A stretch of DNA of 64,000 bases, from contig JAFAGA010000059.1 of NCBI GenBank assembly GCA_023423045.1, forward strand, positions 1 through 64,000, in the 5' to 3' direction. Below the pieces are notes generated by a model. The model searched no databases. It saw only the letters and a program-made list of their open reading frames with translations, and was not told where the DNA came from. Within the stretch, counting starts at the first letter, position 1. Each line of letters begins with the position of its first letter. Made by a program: the position numbers and the translations under genes. This document shows, one piece after another, positions 35,612 to 44,112 of the stretch. The stretch comes from Bacillota bacterium. Lineage in GTDB: Bacteria; Bacillota; Clostridia; Lachnospirales; Lachnospiraceae.

Positions 35612-35947
35612 ATGGGAGTGATTTATATCAGAGATAACATAAAAGGCGGCGCTTTAACAGAAACGACCTTTCTCGTCCTGTTAGCCGTATATACACCTAA
35701 TCATGGATACGGAATCATGCAGTTCATTGAAAACAAAACAAATGGACGCGTTGTTCCAGGTGCCGGAACCTTATATGGAGCAATCAATACATTGGTTAAA
35801 AAAAGGTGGATTGCTCCATTTGGCAATGAAATTGACAGCAGAAAAAAAGAGTATGTTATAACCGATACAGGAAAACAAAAAGCAGAAGAAGAATTACAGC
35901 GTATGGAAGAAGTTTGGAAACTGGCTTCAACAATTATCAGGGGGTAG
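35612..35947 (+). CDS. PadR-family transcriptional regulator
   Basis: The 111-residue winged-helix protein has LLAVYTPNHGYGIMQFIE and VVPGAGTLYGAINTLVKKRWI, the PadR helix-turn-helix and wing (RKKEYVITDTGKQKAEEEL). It belongs to the short PadR-s2 group. ATG 35612 is used, but it lies inside GGGAGTG-like sequence and another start a few codons downstream is possible. It precedes a DUF2812 gene by 6 bases, a pairing common in Firmicutes. Confidence 0.88.
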   Translation: MGVIYIRDNIKGGALTETTFLVLLAVYTPNHGYGIMQFIENKTNGRVVPGAGTLYGAINTLVKKRWIAPFGNEIDSRKKEYVITDTGKQKAEEELQRMEEVWKLASTIIRG

Positions 35948-35953
35948 GAGCAA

Positions 35954-36583
35954 ATGAGCAAAACAGCATTTCGATACTTTTTTGATTTTCTGAATGGACA
36001 GGAAAGATGGTTGAACAGCATGGCCGAGCGCGGTTACCGGCTTAAGAAATGCGGTAAGATGACCTATACATTTGACGAGTGCAAGCCAGGCGAATATCAA
36101 TATGCCATAGAATTTGTCGGGGACAGAGCCTATTCCAAAGCAAAGGATTATTGCAGGTATCTTGAAAGCATGGGTTATCGTACTTTTACAAAAAATATTA
36201 ATCTCAATTTTTCTTATAGAAAGGTAAGATGGCGCCCCTATGGAAAGGGGATGGGGCAAATTGCCACTTCGCCCGGCGGATTTAATAAGGAACTTTTGAT
36301 TTTGGAAAAAAGGAAAGATGGTAACCCATTCGAATTGCATACGGATATACACGATAAATTAAATTCTTATAAGTCGGTCAGGCAAACTTATTCCTGGTCC
36401 GTTCTCATGATGTCTGCATTAGGTGTTATGACATTCATTCCGGATGTATCTTCCATGTCCGTGTTCATGATATGGATGCTGAGAACTATCATACTAATCA
36501 TTAGCATTCTGTTTGCTATTCCGATGGTGAAATATTCATCGCTGGTTCGTCATCTAAAAGAAGAAAACAAAATCTTTGAATAA
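35954..36583 (+). CDS. DUF2812 membrane protein
   Basis: The 209-residue protein has a soluble N-terminal DUF2812 domain (WLNSMAERGYRLKKCGKMTYTFDECKPGEYQYAIEF, about residues 20-60) and two C-terminal membrane helices (about 143-160 and 170-190). The molecular role of DUF2812 is unknown; its partner PadR gene implies stress- or ligand-controlled expression. GGGGTAGGAG precedes the ATG. Confidence 0.82.
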   Translation: MSKTAFRYFFDFLNGQERWLNSMAERGYRLKKCGKMTYTFDECKPGEYQYAIEFVGDRAYSKAKDYCRYLESMGYRTFTKNINLNFSYRKVRWRPYGKGMGQIATSPGGFNKELLILEKRKDGNPFELHTDIHDKLNSYKSVRQTYSWSVLMMSALGVMTFIPDVSSMSVFMIWMLRTIILIISILFAIPMVKYSSLVRHLKEENKIFE

Positions 36584-36622
36584 GCACAAAATCATAAGCA
36601 GCGGCTCTGCCCGCAGATGAAG

Positions 36623-36656
36623 ACAGCAGGAAGAGTTTCAATTCTCTTCCTGCTGT
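36623..36656. terminator. Bidirectional hairpin between DUF2812 gene and pfp
   Basis: ACAGCAGGAAGAG (36623-36635) and CTCTTCCTGCTGT (36644-36656) pair perfectly around an 8-nt loop, between convergent genes. There is no long T-run. Confidence 0.65.
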
Positions 36657-36662
36657 TCCTGT

Positions 36663-37883
36663 CTAGTACAATTTTATCTGCACCGGTATTCCATTCTTGA
36701 ATTTTAGATTGGTTTCCCCTTGAATTAAGGGCTTCATATAATCTATTAATTCCCCGGTCACATCATATCCGTTCTGGGTTATCCAGTCCAAAGGCACTGT
36801 CTTCTCATGGTTTGCCACCTCATTCACCGGAACAGAGATGAATTCCACGAGGTAAGGAAGGTCACTCAGCCGTTTGACCGCCGCCATATGGCCGGTCTCT
36901 CCGCCTAGCGCGCAGCTCAATGCCTTCTGACCCAGCATCAGGGATTCAATAATATCTGTTTCGCTGGCGATATGCGCCGCTGCTCTCTGCATCAGATTAA
37001 GCTCAATAGAACGCACCTTGCAGCCTATCTCTCTGCGCACCAGACACTCCAGGGCACGGGCAGCGCCCGCGATATATTTGTGGCCGAAGTTATCCACTGC
37101 TCCGCTGGATACCTGATCGGATACATATACGCCTTCCTTATCCTTAATTCCTTCGCTGACAGCGACCAGAATGCCAGGCTTGTGTGCCAGCTTCCTTCTT
37201 ACATCCTCAATAAAACGGCTGTTGTCAAACTCCCGTTCACACAAATAAATCAAATCTGCGCCGGGACCTCCGTTCATCCTGGCAAGAGCCGCGGAAGCTG
37301 TCAGCCAGCCAGCATTGCGTCCCATAATCTCAACGATAGTTACTGCCGGAATGTCATAGGCGCCGATATCACAGGCCAGTTCCGATATCGTAGTGGCAAT
37401 ATATTTTGCCGCAGACCCAAAGCCCGGACTGTGGTCCGTCCGATTCAAATCGTTATCGATTGTCTTAGGAGCACCCATGATTGCAATATCATGCCCCTTC
37501 TGCTTGCAATAATCGGCAAGCTTGTCCACAGTGTCCATGGAATCATTGCCTCCAATATAGATAAAATACTTAATCTCATATTTTTTGAAGGTCTCCAGGA
37601 TTGTCTTGTAGGTCTCTTCATTCTCATGCCAATTCTTCATTTTGTAGCGGCAGGTTCCCAGGGCTGAGGAAGGGGTATAAGTGAGCGCGTCCATGGCCTC
37701 TGTATCTCTTAGAATCTCGTCCAATTCAATGAGATGACCTTTAATCGCGCCTTCAATTCCATTTTTTGCACCGTATACCCTGTCAACTTTTCCGTTCGCA
37801 CGCACTCCCTGTAATACGCCGGCTAGTGTCGCATTGATTGCAGCAGTAGGTCCGCCGGACTGTGCCACTAACAAATTATTCAT
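36663..37883 (-). CDS. pfp: 6-phosphofructokinase, pyrophosphate-dependent type
   Basis: The 406-residue protein has the PFK N-terminus (VAQSGGPTAAINATLAGV), the phosphoryl-donor loop IGGNDSMDT, the catalytic segment PKTIDNDLNRTDHSPGFGSA, and MGRNAGWLTA. In ATP enzymes the donor loop is GGDGS. The Asp in GGNDS together with the Lys in PKTIDND are the two residues typical of PPi use. The enzyme would phosphorylate fructose-6-phosphate reversibly with PPi. GGGAGG precedes the ATG. It is a single-gene unit. Confidence 0.85.
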   Translation of the reverse strand: MNNLLVAQSGGPTAAINATLAGVLQGVRANGKVDRVYGAKNGIEGAIKGHLIELDEILRDTEAMDALTYTPSSALGTCRYKMKNWHENEETYKTILETFKKYEIKYFIYIGGNDSMDTVDKLADYCKQKGHDIAIMGAPKTIDNDLNRTDHSPGFGSAAKYIATTISELACDIGAYDIPAVTIVEIMGRNAGWLTASAALARMNGGPGADLIYLCEREFDNSRFIEDVRRKLAHKPGILVAVSEGIKDKEGVYVSDQVSSGAVDNFGHKYIAGAARALECLVRREIGCKVRSIELNLMQRAAAHIASETDIIESLMLGQKALSCALGGETGHMAAVKRLSDLPYLVEFISVPVNEVANHEKTVPLDWITQNGYDVTGELIDYMKPLIQGETNLKFKNGIPVQIKLY

Positions 37884-37922
37884 TTTTGTTTCCTCCCTAT
37901 CAGAGCTTCGTTATATTTTCTC

Positions 37923-38267
37923 TTAGAAATTGCTTCCATTCCATCCCCAGTGTTCAATCTCCTGATAGGTGATAAATATCTGATCCGGCGATATTCCCAG
38001 CTCCTCCATCAGAATCCGGGTAAGCCGGGCTGTCATTTTCTGATAAGCCTCCTTAGCGGCACTTCCAAAAAGCTTTACTTCAACAAATGCGATGGGCTTC
38101 TCTGAATCTCCCTTAAAATATAGCGCCTGATCGCCTTCGATCGCAACCATGAGCCACTCCTCACTTTTTCCCGGGATTAACGCAATCGCCTGACCCAGCT
38201 TTTCCTTTAATTCTATTTCTTTTTCCTTTGTTACCTCAATACTGGTTTTCATATTAATATAGGGCAT
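37923..38267 (-). CDS. MIF/tautomerase-superfamily protein
   Basis: The 114-residue protein has exact MIF length. Pro2 (MPYINMKTS) would become the catalytic N-terminal proline after Met removal. MVAIEGDQALYFKGDSEKPIAFVEVKLFG and QIFITYQEIEHWGWNGSNF match MIF strands and the C-terminus. It probably tautomerises phenylpyruvate-like keto acids; the physiological role in bacteria is unclear. ATG 38267 behind GGAG (8 bases) is chosen over an upstream start because Pro must be second. Confidence 0.85.
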   Translation of the reverse strand: MPYINMKTSIEVTKEKEIELKEKLGQAIALIPGKSEEWLMVAIEGDQALYFKGDSEKPIAFVEVKLFGSAAKEAYQKMTARLTRILMEELGISPDQIFITYQEIEHWGWNGSNF

Positions 38268-38397
38268 TGTCTTCACTCCTTTCCTGAGCAATTATTCCAT
38301 GAATATTTTCTTTATATTTCATCCATTTGTCAAGGTCAATTCGACAAAAGCCGCAAATTGGGTTATAATTCAACCTGCGACTTCTGATACTCCATTT

Positions 38398-38976
38398 TTA
38401 CTTATTGGATATTTTAGCCTGTTCTCCAGGAAAGAGTCTGTGGATTACACCGCTTGCTTCCACGCCCTTAATGACCAGGTATAGCATGGCCGTCTCCACC
38501 GGCAACAGCAGGAATGCTTTCAACGCCCTCACCGGAAGAATTGCAAGATAATTATATCCGTACAGTATGGTAAGCCAATAGGTATTAAGCAGGAGTTGAA
38601 CCAGAATCAGGTGAATTATATTGGCAACAATAAGTCTTCGGATACTTAAGGGTCTCTTATACAGGATTACGCCGTACAGAAAACCTGTAATAATGGAACT
38701 TAGGGTAAAACCATAAAAATAAGGGCCTGCCGGTCTGACAATGAATGTCAGTATATCCACCGCCCCTCCATAGATTACCCCTACTACCGGCCCAAACAGA
38801 TAATAGACAAATTCATTGGGGAGAAACCCAAAGCTCACCTTAAGAAAATCGCCTATCATGATCAACAGGCTGCCCAGAACAATGGATACCGCTCCCAGCA
38901 TGGCTGTCAGGGTAAGGCATCTTACACTTTTCAGTTCCCGGTAAGATGATTTGAATAATGCTGTAAATTTGCTCAT
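38398..38976 (-). CDS. folT: ECF transporter folate-binding S component FolT
   Basis: The 192-residue membrane protein has about six hydrophobic helices. VSFGFLPNEFVYYLFGPVVG and the following GGAVDILTFIV resemble folate-type S components. It binds folates and works with a shared EcfAAT module encoded elsewhere. AAGGAGG precedes the ATG. The leader carries a tetrahydrofolate riboswitch, which supports the folate assignment. Confidence 0.9.
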   Translation of the reverse strand: MSKFTALFKSSYRELKSVRCLTLTAMLGAVSIVLGSLLIMIGDFLKVSFGFLPNEFVYYLFGPVVGVIYGGAVDILTFIVRPAGPYFYGFTLSSIITGFLYGVILYKRPLSIRRLIVANIIHLILVQLLLNTYWLTILYGYNYLAILPVRALKAFLLLPVETAMLYLVIKGVEASGVIHRLFPGEQAKISNK

Positions 38977-39079
38977 AAAAAAATTACCTCCTTTGCAGAC
39001 CTTTTACTACAAGAAGAGATAAAACAACAGCACCCATACGGCACTTGGCGCAGGGGCATCCTATTGATTTTCTTAATGT

Positions 39080-39177
39080 AGCAGCGGGATGCGAACCATG
39101 TACCGCAAGTTTCTACTTTTCGTCCGGATGACAACTCCCTGTTCACCCGGCACTTAACGCACATGATCCTACTCTGC
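39080..39177 (-). ncRNA. Tetrahydrofolate (THF) riboswitch
   Basis: On the minus strand the leader of folT contains GAGTAG, GCGTTAAGTGCCGGGTGAAC, AGGGAGTTGTC and CATGGTTCGCATCCCGC in the order and spacing of the THF riboswitch. Folate binding should lower folT expression. Because the aptamer sits about 100 bases before AAGGAGG, the mechanism could be transcriptional or translational. Confidence 0.85.
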
Positions 39178-39205
39178 TTTTTTATTTTTTGTTCATTACG
39201 CTTTT

Positions 39206-39233
39206 ATTATATCATAGCGTTCCCTTTTTTCAA
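39206..39233 (-). promoter_or_regulatory. Promoter of the folT transcript
   Basis: On the minus strand TTGAAA (39233-39228) and TATAAT (39211-39206) are 16 bases apart, about 30 bases before the riboswitch. Confidence 0.7.
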
Positions 39234-39269
39234 GGACAATATCAGATAAATTTCTACCAGTTTCTTTCC

Positions 39270-39311
39270 GTTAGCTACAGTTTAAGCACTGCAGGCCAAA
39301 CTGTAACTAAC
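39270..39311 (-). terminator. Hairpin at the end of the Trp transporter operon
   Basis: GTTAGCTACAGTTT (39270-39283) and AAACTGTAACTAAC (39298-39311) pair with one mismatch, immediately after the ATPase gene stop. There is no strong T-run, so termination is inferred. Confidence 0.55.
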
Positions 39312-39312
39312 G

Positions 39313-40086
39313 TTAATTTCCGCACTCTATGCTTATCTCATTAAATTTATCCAAGATAGAATCAATGATGATTGCTTTCTTTTCTTCTCCTGCCTGATCC
39401 ATGACAAGCTCTCCCTGATGCATCATGATCAGCCTGCTGCCATACTCCACAGCATACCTCAGATTATGAGTAACCATAATCGTAGTGAGCTTCTTCTCTC
39501 CCACCACCTGATCGGTTAATTGCATAATCAGCTCCGCCGTCTTGGGATCCAATGCCGCCGTATGCTCATCCAAAATCAGAAATTCAATGGGTGTCATGGT
39601 TACCATCAAAAGCGCCATTGCCTGCCTCTGGCCTCCGGATAAGGAGCCCACCGGCACATGAAGCTTATCCTCCAGTCCCAAATTCAGGGAACGCAGACTC
39701 TCCCGGTAAAAATCAATTCTCTTTCGGTTCGTTCCCAATGATAGATTGAAACTCCTGCCCTTATTATCCGCCAGAGACATATTTTCAAGAATGGTCATGG
39801 AAGGGCAGGTCCCCATGGCAGGATTCTGATAGACACGTCCGATTCTTCTCTGACGTTTAAACTCCGCCATATTGGTGATGTCCTCACCGTTGATCCTGAT
39901 CTGACCGCAGTCAACAGGAATGCTTCCGCAAATTATATTCAGCATGGAGGTCTTGCCGGAGCCGTTGCTGCCCACAACCGATACGAACTCACCCTCCGCC
40001 ACATTCAGGTTAAAATCCTTAAACAGGCACATCTCATTGACTGTGCCGGGGTTATAGTATTTGTTAATGTTGATCAGTTCAATCAT
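39313..40086 (-). CDS. trpZ: TrpZ-like ABC transporter ATP-binding protein
   Basis: The 257-residue ATPase has Walker A VGSNGSGKTS, signature LSGGQRQAM, Walker B FLILDEHTAALDP (His instead of the common Pro/Ala after Glu) and the switch MVTHNLRY. It is of the amino-acid/LIV-like group. It overlaps the permease gene by 8 bases. The tryptophan assignment rests on the T-box of the operon. Confidence 0.85.
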   Translation of the reverse strand: MIELININKYYNPGTVNEMCLFKDFNLNVAEGEFVSVVGSNGSGKTSMLNIICGSIPVDCGQIRINGEDITNMAEFKRQRRIGRVYQNPAMGTCPSMTILENMSLADNKGRSFNLSLGTNRKRIDFYRESLRSLNLGLEDKLHVPVGSLSGGQRQAMALLMVTMTPIEFLILDEHTAALDPKTAELIMQLTDQVVGEKKLTTIMVTHNLRYAVEYGSRLIMMHQGELVMDQAGEEKKAIIIDSILDKFNEISIECGN

Positions 40087-40975
40087 GCGCCTTCACCCTC
40101 CTCTTGCGATCATTGCTGACTACCAAAATCACTAAAAATAAGGCCGCCGTAATCAGCTTCAGGTCCGAGGCTGCCATTCCGGCTGAAATTGCCAGAGCCA
40201 CACAGGCCTTATAGATGATGGATCCGATAATTACTGCCGTGGTTGCCCGTACCCTTGGGATATGCTTGAAGGCATTAATTCCGATAATGACGCTGGCAAG
40301 GCCGATCACAATAGCCCCTGTACCTGTGGATATCTCAAAAAAACCAAGCTTCTGAGTATAGATGCAGCCTGCCAGGGCAACAAAGGCATTGGCAAGGGCA
40401 AGCCCTATGATTTTCACGCTTCCCTTATCCTTCGCCAGAGAGGTCACCAGGGTAGCATTGTCACCCACGGCACGCAGCAAATATCCTGATTTGGTTTTCA
40501 AATATAAATCCAGCAGAAGCTTCATAATAATTACGATGAGAAGCAGAAGAAAAGCAGTCAGATAAGGCTGAAACCCTACCGGAACCACCGCATCCAAAAA
40601 TGCATTCTCAAAGATGGTCTCCCTGGTGAAGATCGCCACATTTGCCTTGCCCGCAATCCGAAGATTTAGAGAATAGAGAGCGGTCATCATAATAATTCCC
40701 GAAAGCAGATCCCTCACCTTTAATTTAACATGGATCAGCCCCGTCACTATTCCGGCCGCTGCTCCCGTCAGGAAGGCAAGAAAAAGCGTAACTAACGGAT
40801 TCACTCCGGCAATAATCAGTACTGCCGTTATGGCTCCTCCCAGCGGAAAGGTCCCATCCACGGACAGGTCGGGAAAGTCCAGTATTTTATAAGTGATATA
40901 CACTCCGAGCGCCATGATGGCATACACCAGACCCTCCTCCAATATTCCTAGCAGTACTGATAATAGATACCCCAT
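40079..40975 (-). CDS. trpY: TrpY-like ABC transporter permease
   Basis: The 298-residue LivH-type permease has eight to ten hydrophobic helices and the segment ALYSLNLRIAGKANVAIF. KRRVKAHD at the end overlaps the ATPase start. Permeases of this type accompany periplasmic-binding-like TrpX lipoproteins in Firmicutes. It is the middle gene of the T-box-controlled operon. Confidence 0.85.
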   Translation of the reverse strand: MGYLLSVLLGILEEGLVYAIMALGVYITYKILDFPDLSVDGTFPLGGAITAVLIIAGVNPLVTLFLAFLTGAAAGIVTGLIHVKLKVRDLLSGIIMMTALYSLNLRIAGKANVAIFTRETIFENAFLDAVVPVGFQPYLTAFLLLLIVIIMKLLLDLYLKTKSGYLLRAVGDNATLVTSLAKDKGSVKIIGLALANAFVALAGCIYTQKLGFFEISTGTGAIVIGLASVIIGINAFKHIPRVRATTAVIIGSIIYKACVALAISAGMAASDLKLITAALFLVILVVSNDRKRRVKAHD

Positions 40976-41033
40976 TTTCCTACCTCCAAAAAATCCTGCA
41001 GGCCGCCGCTTCCGTGCCGCTGCCGCTCTATTC

Positions 41034-42029
41034 TTACTCTGTGATTATCTCATCAAACATTTCTTCAGCATTGCTCACCAGCTCCGCAGGGAAAGTGATG
41101 CCCAGGTTCTCGGCTACCGCTGTATTTCCATAGAAGGCAGCGTCCTCAATTATCTCGAAATTAATCTCATTTGCTTTTTTCTCTCCTTTTAATACCTGGG
41201 CGGCCATGGCGCCGGTCCGCTTTCCGAGCTCATAGTAATCCAGTCCCACGGTTGCCAGACATCCGATCTTTACCTGCTCTACCTCACTTCCGAATACAGG
41301 TATATTCTTGGCCGCCGCCTTCTCAAGTATTACAGGCAGGGAGCTTACTACTGTATTATCTGTCAGATTATTAATACAATCCACTTTCTCCAGAAGATTA
41401 TCTGCAGCCAGGGGAATATCTGCAGTTGCCGCTATGCCGCTTTCCACAATTTCAAAGCCGTAATCCGCCGCAACTTCCTTATATTCTTCGATTGTCGATG
41501 CTGAATTCACCTCACTGGTGCTATACATAATCCCGATGGTTTTTGCTTCCGGAAGGACGGCACGGATCATCTCCAGCTGTTTTTTAACCGGAAGCTTATC
41601 GCTGGTACCTGTAGCATTGCCGCTGGGTGTTCCATCCGCCTTTGCCAGCTCCGCCAGAACCGGATCCGTGACGGCCGTGAAGATTACCGGAATATCGGTA
41701 TTCTTGGCAGCCCCGAACGCGCTCTGTGCCATGGGTGTTGCGATTGCACAGATTAAATCCACCTTTTTGGATACAAAATTAGTGGCAATCTGACCTGCGT
41801 TACCCGTATCTGCCATGGCATTTTCATACAACACCTCAAATTTCTCTCCTTCGGTATAGCCCTCCTCGGCAAGTCCTGCCAGAAAGCCCTCCCGGCAGTT
41901 ATCCAGAGAACCATGCACTGCAAACTGCCCGATACCGACGGTTATCTTGCCGTCTCCCTTGGTACTGCAGCCCGTCATCATTCCTATCGCCAACGCGATC
42001 ACTAATACAAAAGCTACTAATTTCTTCAT
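41034..42029 (-). CDS. trpX: TrpX-like ABC substrate-binding lipoprotein
   Basis: The 331-residue lipoprotein has a signal peptide ending in the lipobox MMTGC (Cys at about 21). The ABC_sub_bind (TrpX/DUF534) fold follows, with TVGIGQFAVHGSLDNCREGF, CAIATPMAQSAF and TAVTDPVLAEL. It captures tryptophan or a related aromatic compound at the cell surface. ATG 42029 follows GGAGG; a longer upstream frame has no ribosome site and would hide the signal peptide. Confidence 0.87.
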   Translation of the reverse strand: MKKLVAFVLVIALAIGMMTGCSTKGDGKITVGIGQFAVHGSLDNCREGFLAGLAEEGYTEGEKFEVLYENAMADTGNAGQIATNFVSKKVDLICAIATPMAQSAFGAAKNTDIPVIFTAVTDPVLAELAKADGTPSGNATGTSDKLPVKKQLEMIRAVLPEAKTIGIMYSTSEVNSASTIEEYKEVAADYGFEIVESGIAATADIPLAADNLLEKVDCINNLTDNTVVSSLPVILEKAAAKNIPVFGSEVEQVKIGCLATVGLDYYELGKRTGAMAAQVLKGEKKANEINFEIIEDAAFYGNTAVAENLGITFPAELVSNAEEMFDEIITE

Positions 42030-42213
42030 AAGAATCCTCCATTCCGCCGCTCTTTGCGGCAATCAAATTCAACTTAGGACAAGCAGCCTTCCGCTCGTCG
42101 CTGTCTAATAAAGATGTTAATGCTTTGTTCGTTCTCGCCATTTGTGGTCTGTCAAGCAGGTGGGCGGCTGCAGCTGATGCAACCAAAATAACCGGCACCA
42201 TTTCTTCTGAAAT

Positions 42214-42500
42214 AAAAAAAGCCCCAAGTATAAAATATACTTGAGACGAATTCACTCCGCGGTACCACTCAAATTGACCTATGATAAAAATGCTGAATAA
42301 TCAGCTTAATCATATATCCACTTAACCTCATATACGAACCATATATGCCATGTTGATAACGGTTATGGTTTCCGTCAACGCCTACTGTCAATTCGGGTTG
42401 CCCTCAAAAGCCCATTCAGCTAAAAACTCCATATCGCATCCCACCAACTGCGACTCTCTGTGATGTCGTACTAAAGCCTACTCCTCTTTCTCAACGGTTT
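42214..42500 (-). ncRNA. T-box riboswitch, tryptophan specific, of the Trp transporter
   Basis: On the minus strand the leader has AGAGAGTCGCAGTTGGTG (stem I), GAATGGGCTTTTGAGGG with TGG at 42414-42412 as specifier, and the T-box TGAGTGGTACCGCGG (about 42258-42272). The terminator stem CTCAAGTAT/ATACTTGGGG is followed by seven T (42214-42246). The specifier context GAATGGGCTT is identical to that of the trpB leader at 30157-30166. Confidence 0.92.
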
Positions 42501-42520
42501 CTCTTATTATTAATGAGTAC

Positions 42521-42549
42521 ATATTAATACCTGATCATTGATTTGTCAA
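42521..42549 (-). promoter_or_regulatory. Promoter of the Trp transporter T-box transcript
   Basis: On the minus strand TTGACA (42549-42544) and TAATAT (42526-42521) are 17 bases apart. Confidence 0.7.
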
Positions 42550-42681
42550 TACTCAATTTTTTGAAATAACCTCGAAGCCTTTCTTATATGTTTCACTTTT
42601 TTATATCTAAATAGTATTTAATATCTTTAAAATAACCCCGATCAACTGACCGGGGTTTCGTTTTCTTCTGGTTATTCCTTC

Positions 42682-43296
42682 TTAGCATTTATTACTGAAG
42701 TCTGCCGGAAATGCCGGGTTGATCGCATAGAAGTTTCTGGAGTCAAGTTCGTCCTGGATCATTCTTAATGCCTCACCGAAGCGCTGGAAGTGAACTATTT
42801 CTCTTTCTCTCAGATATTTAATCGGTTCACACACATCATGATCATTTACCAGCCTCAGGATATTGTCATATGTTGTCCGCGCTTTCTGTTCTGCCGCCAT
42901 ATCTTCGACTAAATCAGTTATCGGATCCCCCTTGCTCTGGAAGAAGCAGCTGTTAAAAGGTATTCCACCGGCAGATTGTGGCCACAATCCAAGGGTGTGA
43001 TCTACATAATAATTCTGAAAGCCGCCCTCCAAAATCTCAGCAGGGGTAAGATCTCTAGTCAACTGATGAACGATAGCACTGACCATCTCCATATGGGCAA
43101 GTTCCTCGGTGCCGATATCCGTTAATAAACCTGCTACTTTTCTGTTTGGCATAGCATATCTCTGGGACAGATAACGCATGGATGCCGCTAATTCTCCATC
43201 CGGACCTCCAAATTGGCTCATAATCACCTGTGCTAATTTGGGATTTCTCTCGGTAATATTTACGGGAAACTGCAATCTTCTCTCATAAGTCCACAT
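42682..43296 (-). CDS. cotJC: Spore coat protein CotJC (manganese-catalase fold)
   Basis: The 204-residue protein belongs to the Mn-catalase-like ferritin fold: LAQVIMSQFGGPDGELAASMRYLSQRY, ELAHMEMVSAIVHQL and AEQKARTTYDNILRL carry the Glu/His ligands. In Bacillus, CotJC is part of the inner spore coat. AAGGAAGG precedes the ATG, and cotJB ends 3 bases upstream. A possible peroxide-protecting role for spores is family inference. Confidence 0.93.
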   Translation of the reverse strand: MWTYERRLQFPVNITERNPKLAQVIMSQFGGPDGELAASMRYLSQRYAMPNRKVAGLLTDIGTEELAHMEMVSAIVHQLTRDLTPAEILEGGFQNYYVDHTLGLWPQSAGGIPFNSCFFQSKGDPITDLVEDMAAEQKARTTYDNILRLVNDHDVCEPIKYLREREIVHFQRFGEALRMIQDELDSRNFYAINPAFPADFSNKC

Positions 43297-43299
43297 ATA

Positions 43300-43557
43300 T
43301 TAGCACCTTCCTTCCCATGGCCAGGGATCGTCCACCCAAGTCCAACGTTTATCAACTTCCACACGATATGCTTCTATCGGGCCATAACATTTGGTATATT
43401 CCTGTACCGCTTCATTTCTTACCTTTGATACTTTGCTCCAGTGCTCCAAAGCTGCTCTGTCTGTCGGATGAGTGTCCAGAAATAATCTGAGTTCATCGCA
43501 GACGAAGCTGGTTGCTTCTATACATGCAAATAATTTCTCGCGGTTACTTCCATCCAT
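43300..43557 (-). CDS. cotJB: Spore coat protein CotJB
   Basis: The 85-residue protein has the CotJB motif FVCDELRLFLDTHPTDRAALEHW and the C-terminal RWTWVDDPWPWEG. ATG 43557 (one base after the cotJA stop) is preferred over an ATG 21 bases upstream that would overlap cotJA; GGAAGGGG lies just before. It is the middle gene of cotJABC. Confidence 0.9.
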   Translation of the reverse strand: MDGSNREKLFACIEATSFVCDELRLFLDTHPTDRAALEHWSKVSKVRNEAVQEYTKCYGPIEAYRVEVDKRWTWVDDPWPWEGRC

Positions 43558-43558
43558 C

Positions 43559-43855
43559 CTACTTACATCCCCTTCCATACCACTTTAGATCCAGTTCCTT
43601 AAACAGCGTCCCATTGGCTAACGCTACGAATTCATTCTCGTACAGGTCCCTGAAACGCTGCCAGGGAACGTAGCACATGCCGATGGGAAATCGTTCCGTA
43701 TTTCCGTCAAAGCAATCTTTTTCACGCATGCTATCGGGTGTATATCCGCTTACAACATCACCACAAACAGGCTCCGGCCGATAGGGTGTCGGTGATACGT
43801 TTCGGTTACAGCCACCACTGTTTCCCATTGTGCCGCGATACATCCGTCTATCCAT
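43559..43855 (-). CDS. cotJA: Spore coat-associated protein CotJA
   Basis: The 98-residue protein has a Cys/Pro-rich N-terminus and the CotJA domain (IGMCYVPWQRFRDLYENEFVALANGTLFKELDLKWYG). The ATG at 43855 follows AAAGGAG; the longer frame begins with TTG inside this site. It heads the cotJABC operon, expected to be transcribed in the mother cell by sporulation sigma factors; the promoter was not assigned. Confidence 0.88.
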   Translation of the reverse strand: MDRRMYRGTMGNSGGCNRNVSPTPYRPEPVCGDVVSGYTPDSMREKDCFDGNTERFPIGMCYVPWQRFRDLYENEFVALANGTLFKELDLKWYGRGCK

Positions 43856-44112
43856 AAAGCTAGACTCTCCTTTCAAATTTCATTCATTTGGCAAGCAACA
43901 TACTGTTTGATTTTGTTGTTCCTTACATATTATGAGCCAAGGACAATTCGGTGCCTGTATCCCGGGATTTATCAAAATTCCATAATGCTGCAGATCAGCT
44001 TGCGGTATTATTTCGTTGAAGCTCAAGGATGTGCATTGACAACACCATCTTTTTACTATAATATTTTAAATATAATCGGTACATCAGATACCGGATAAGG
44101 GGAGCGCATTGC

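Noticed and set aside
39000..39080. Intrinsic terminator for the THF riboswitch
   Set aside because: The available stem needs several G-U pairs and lacks a clear T-run, so no terminator was annotated.
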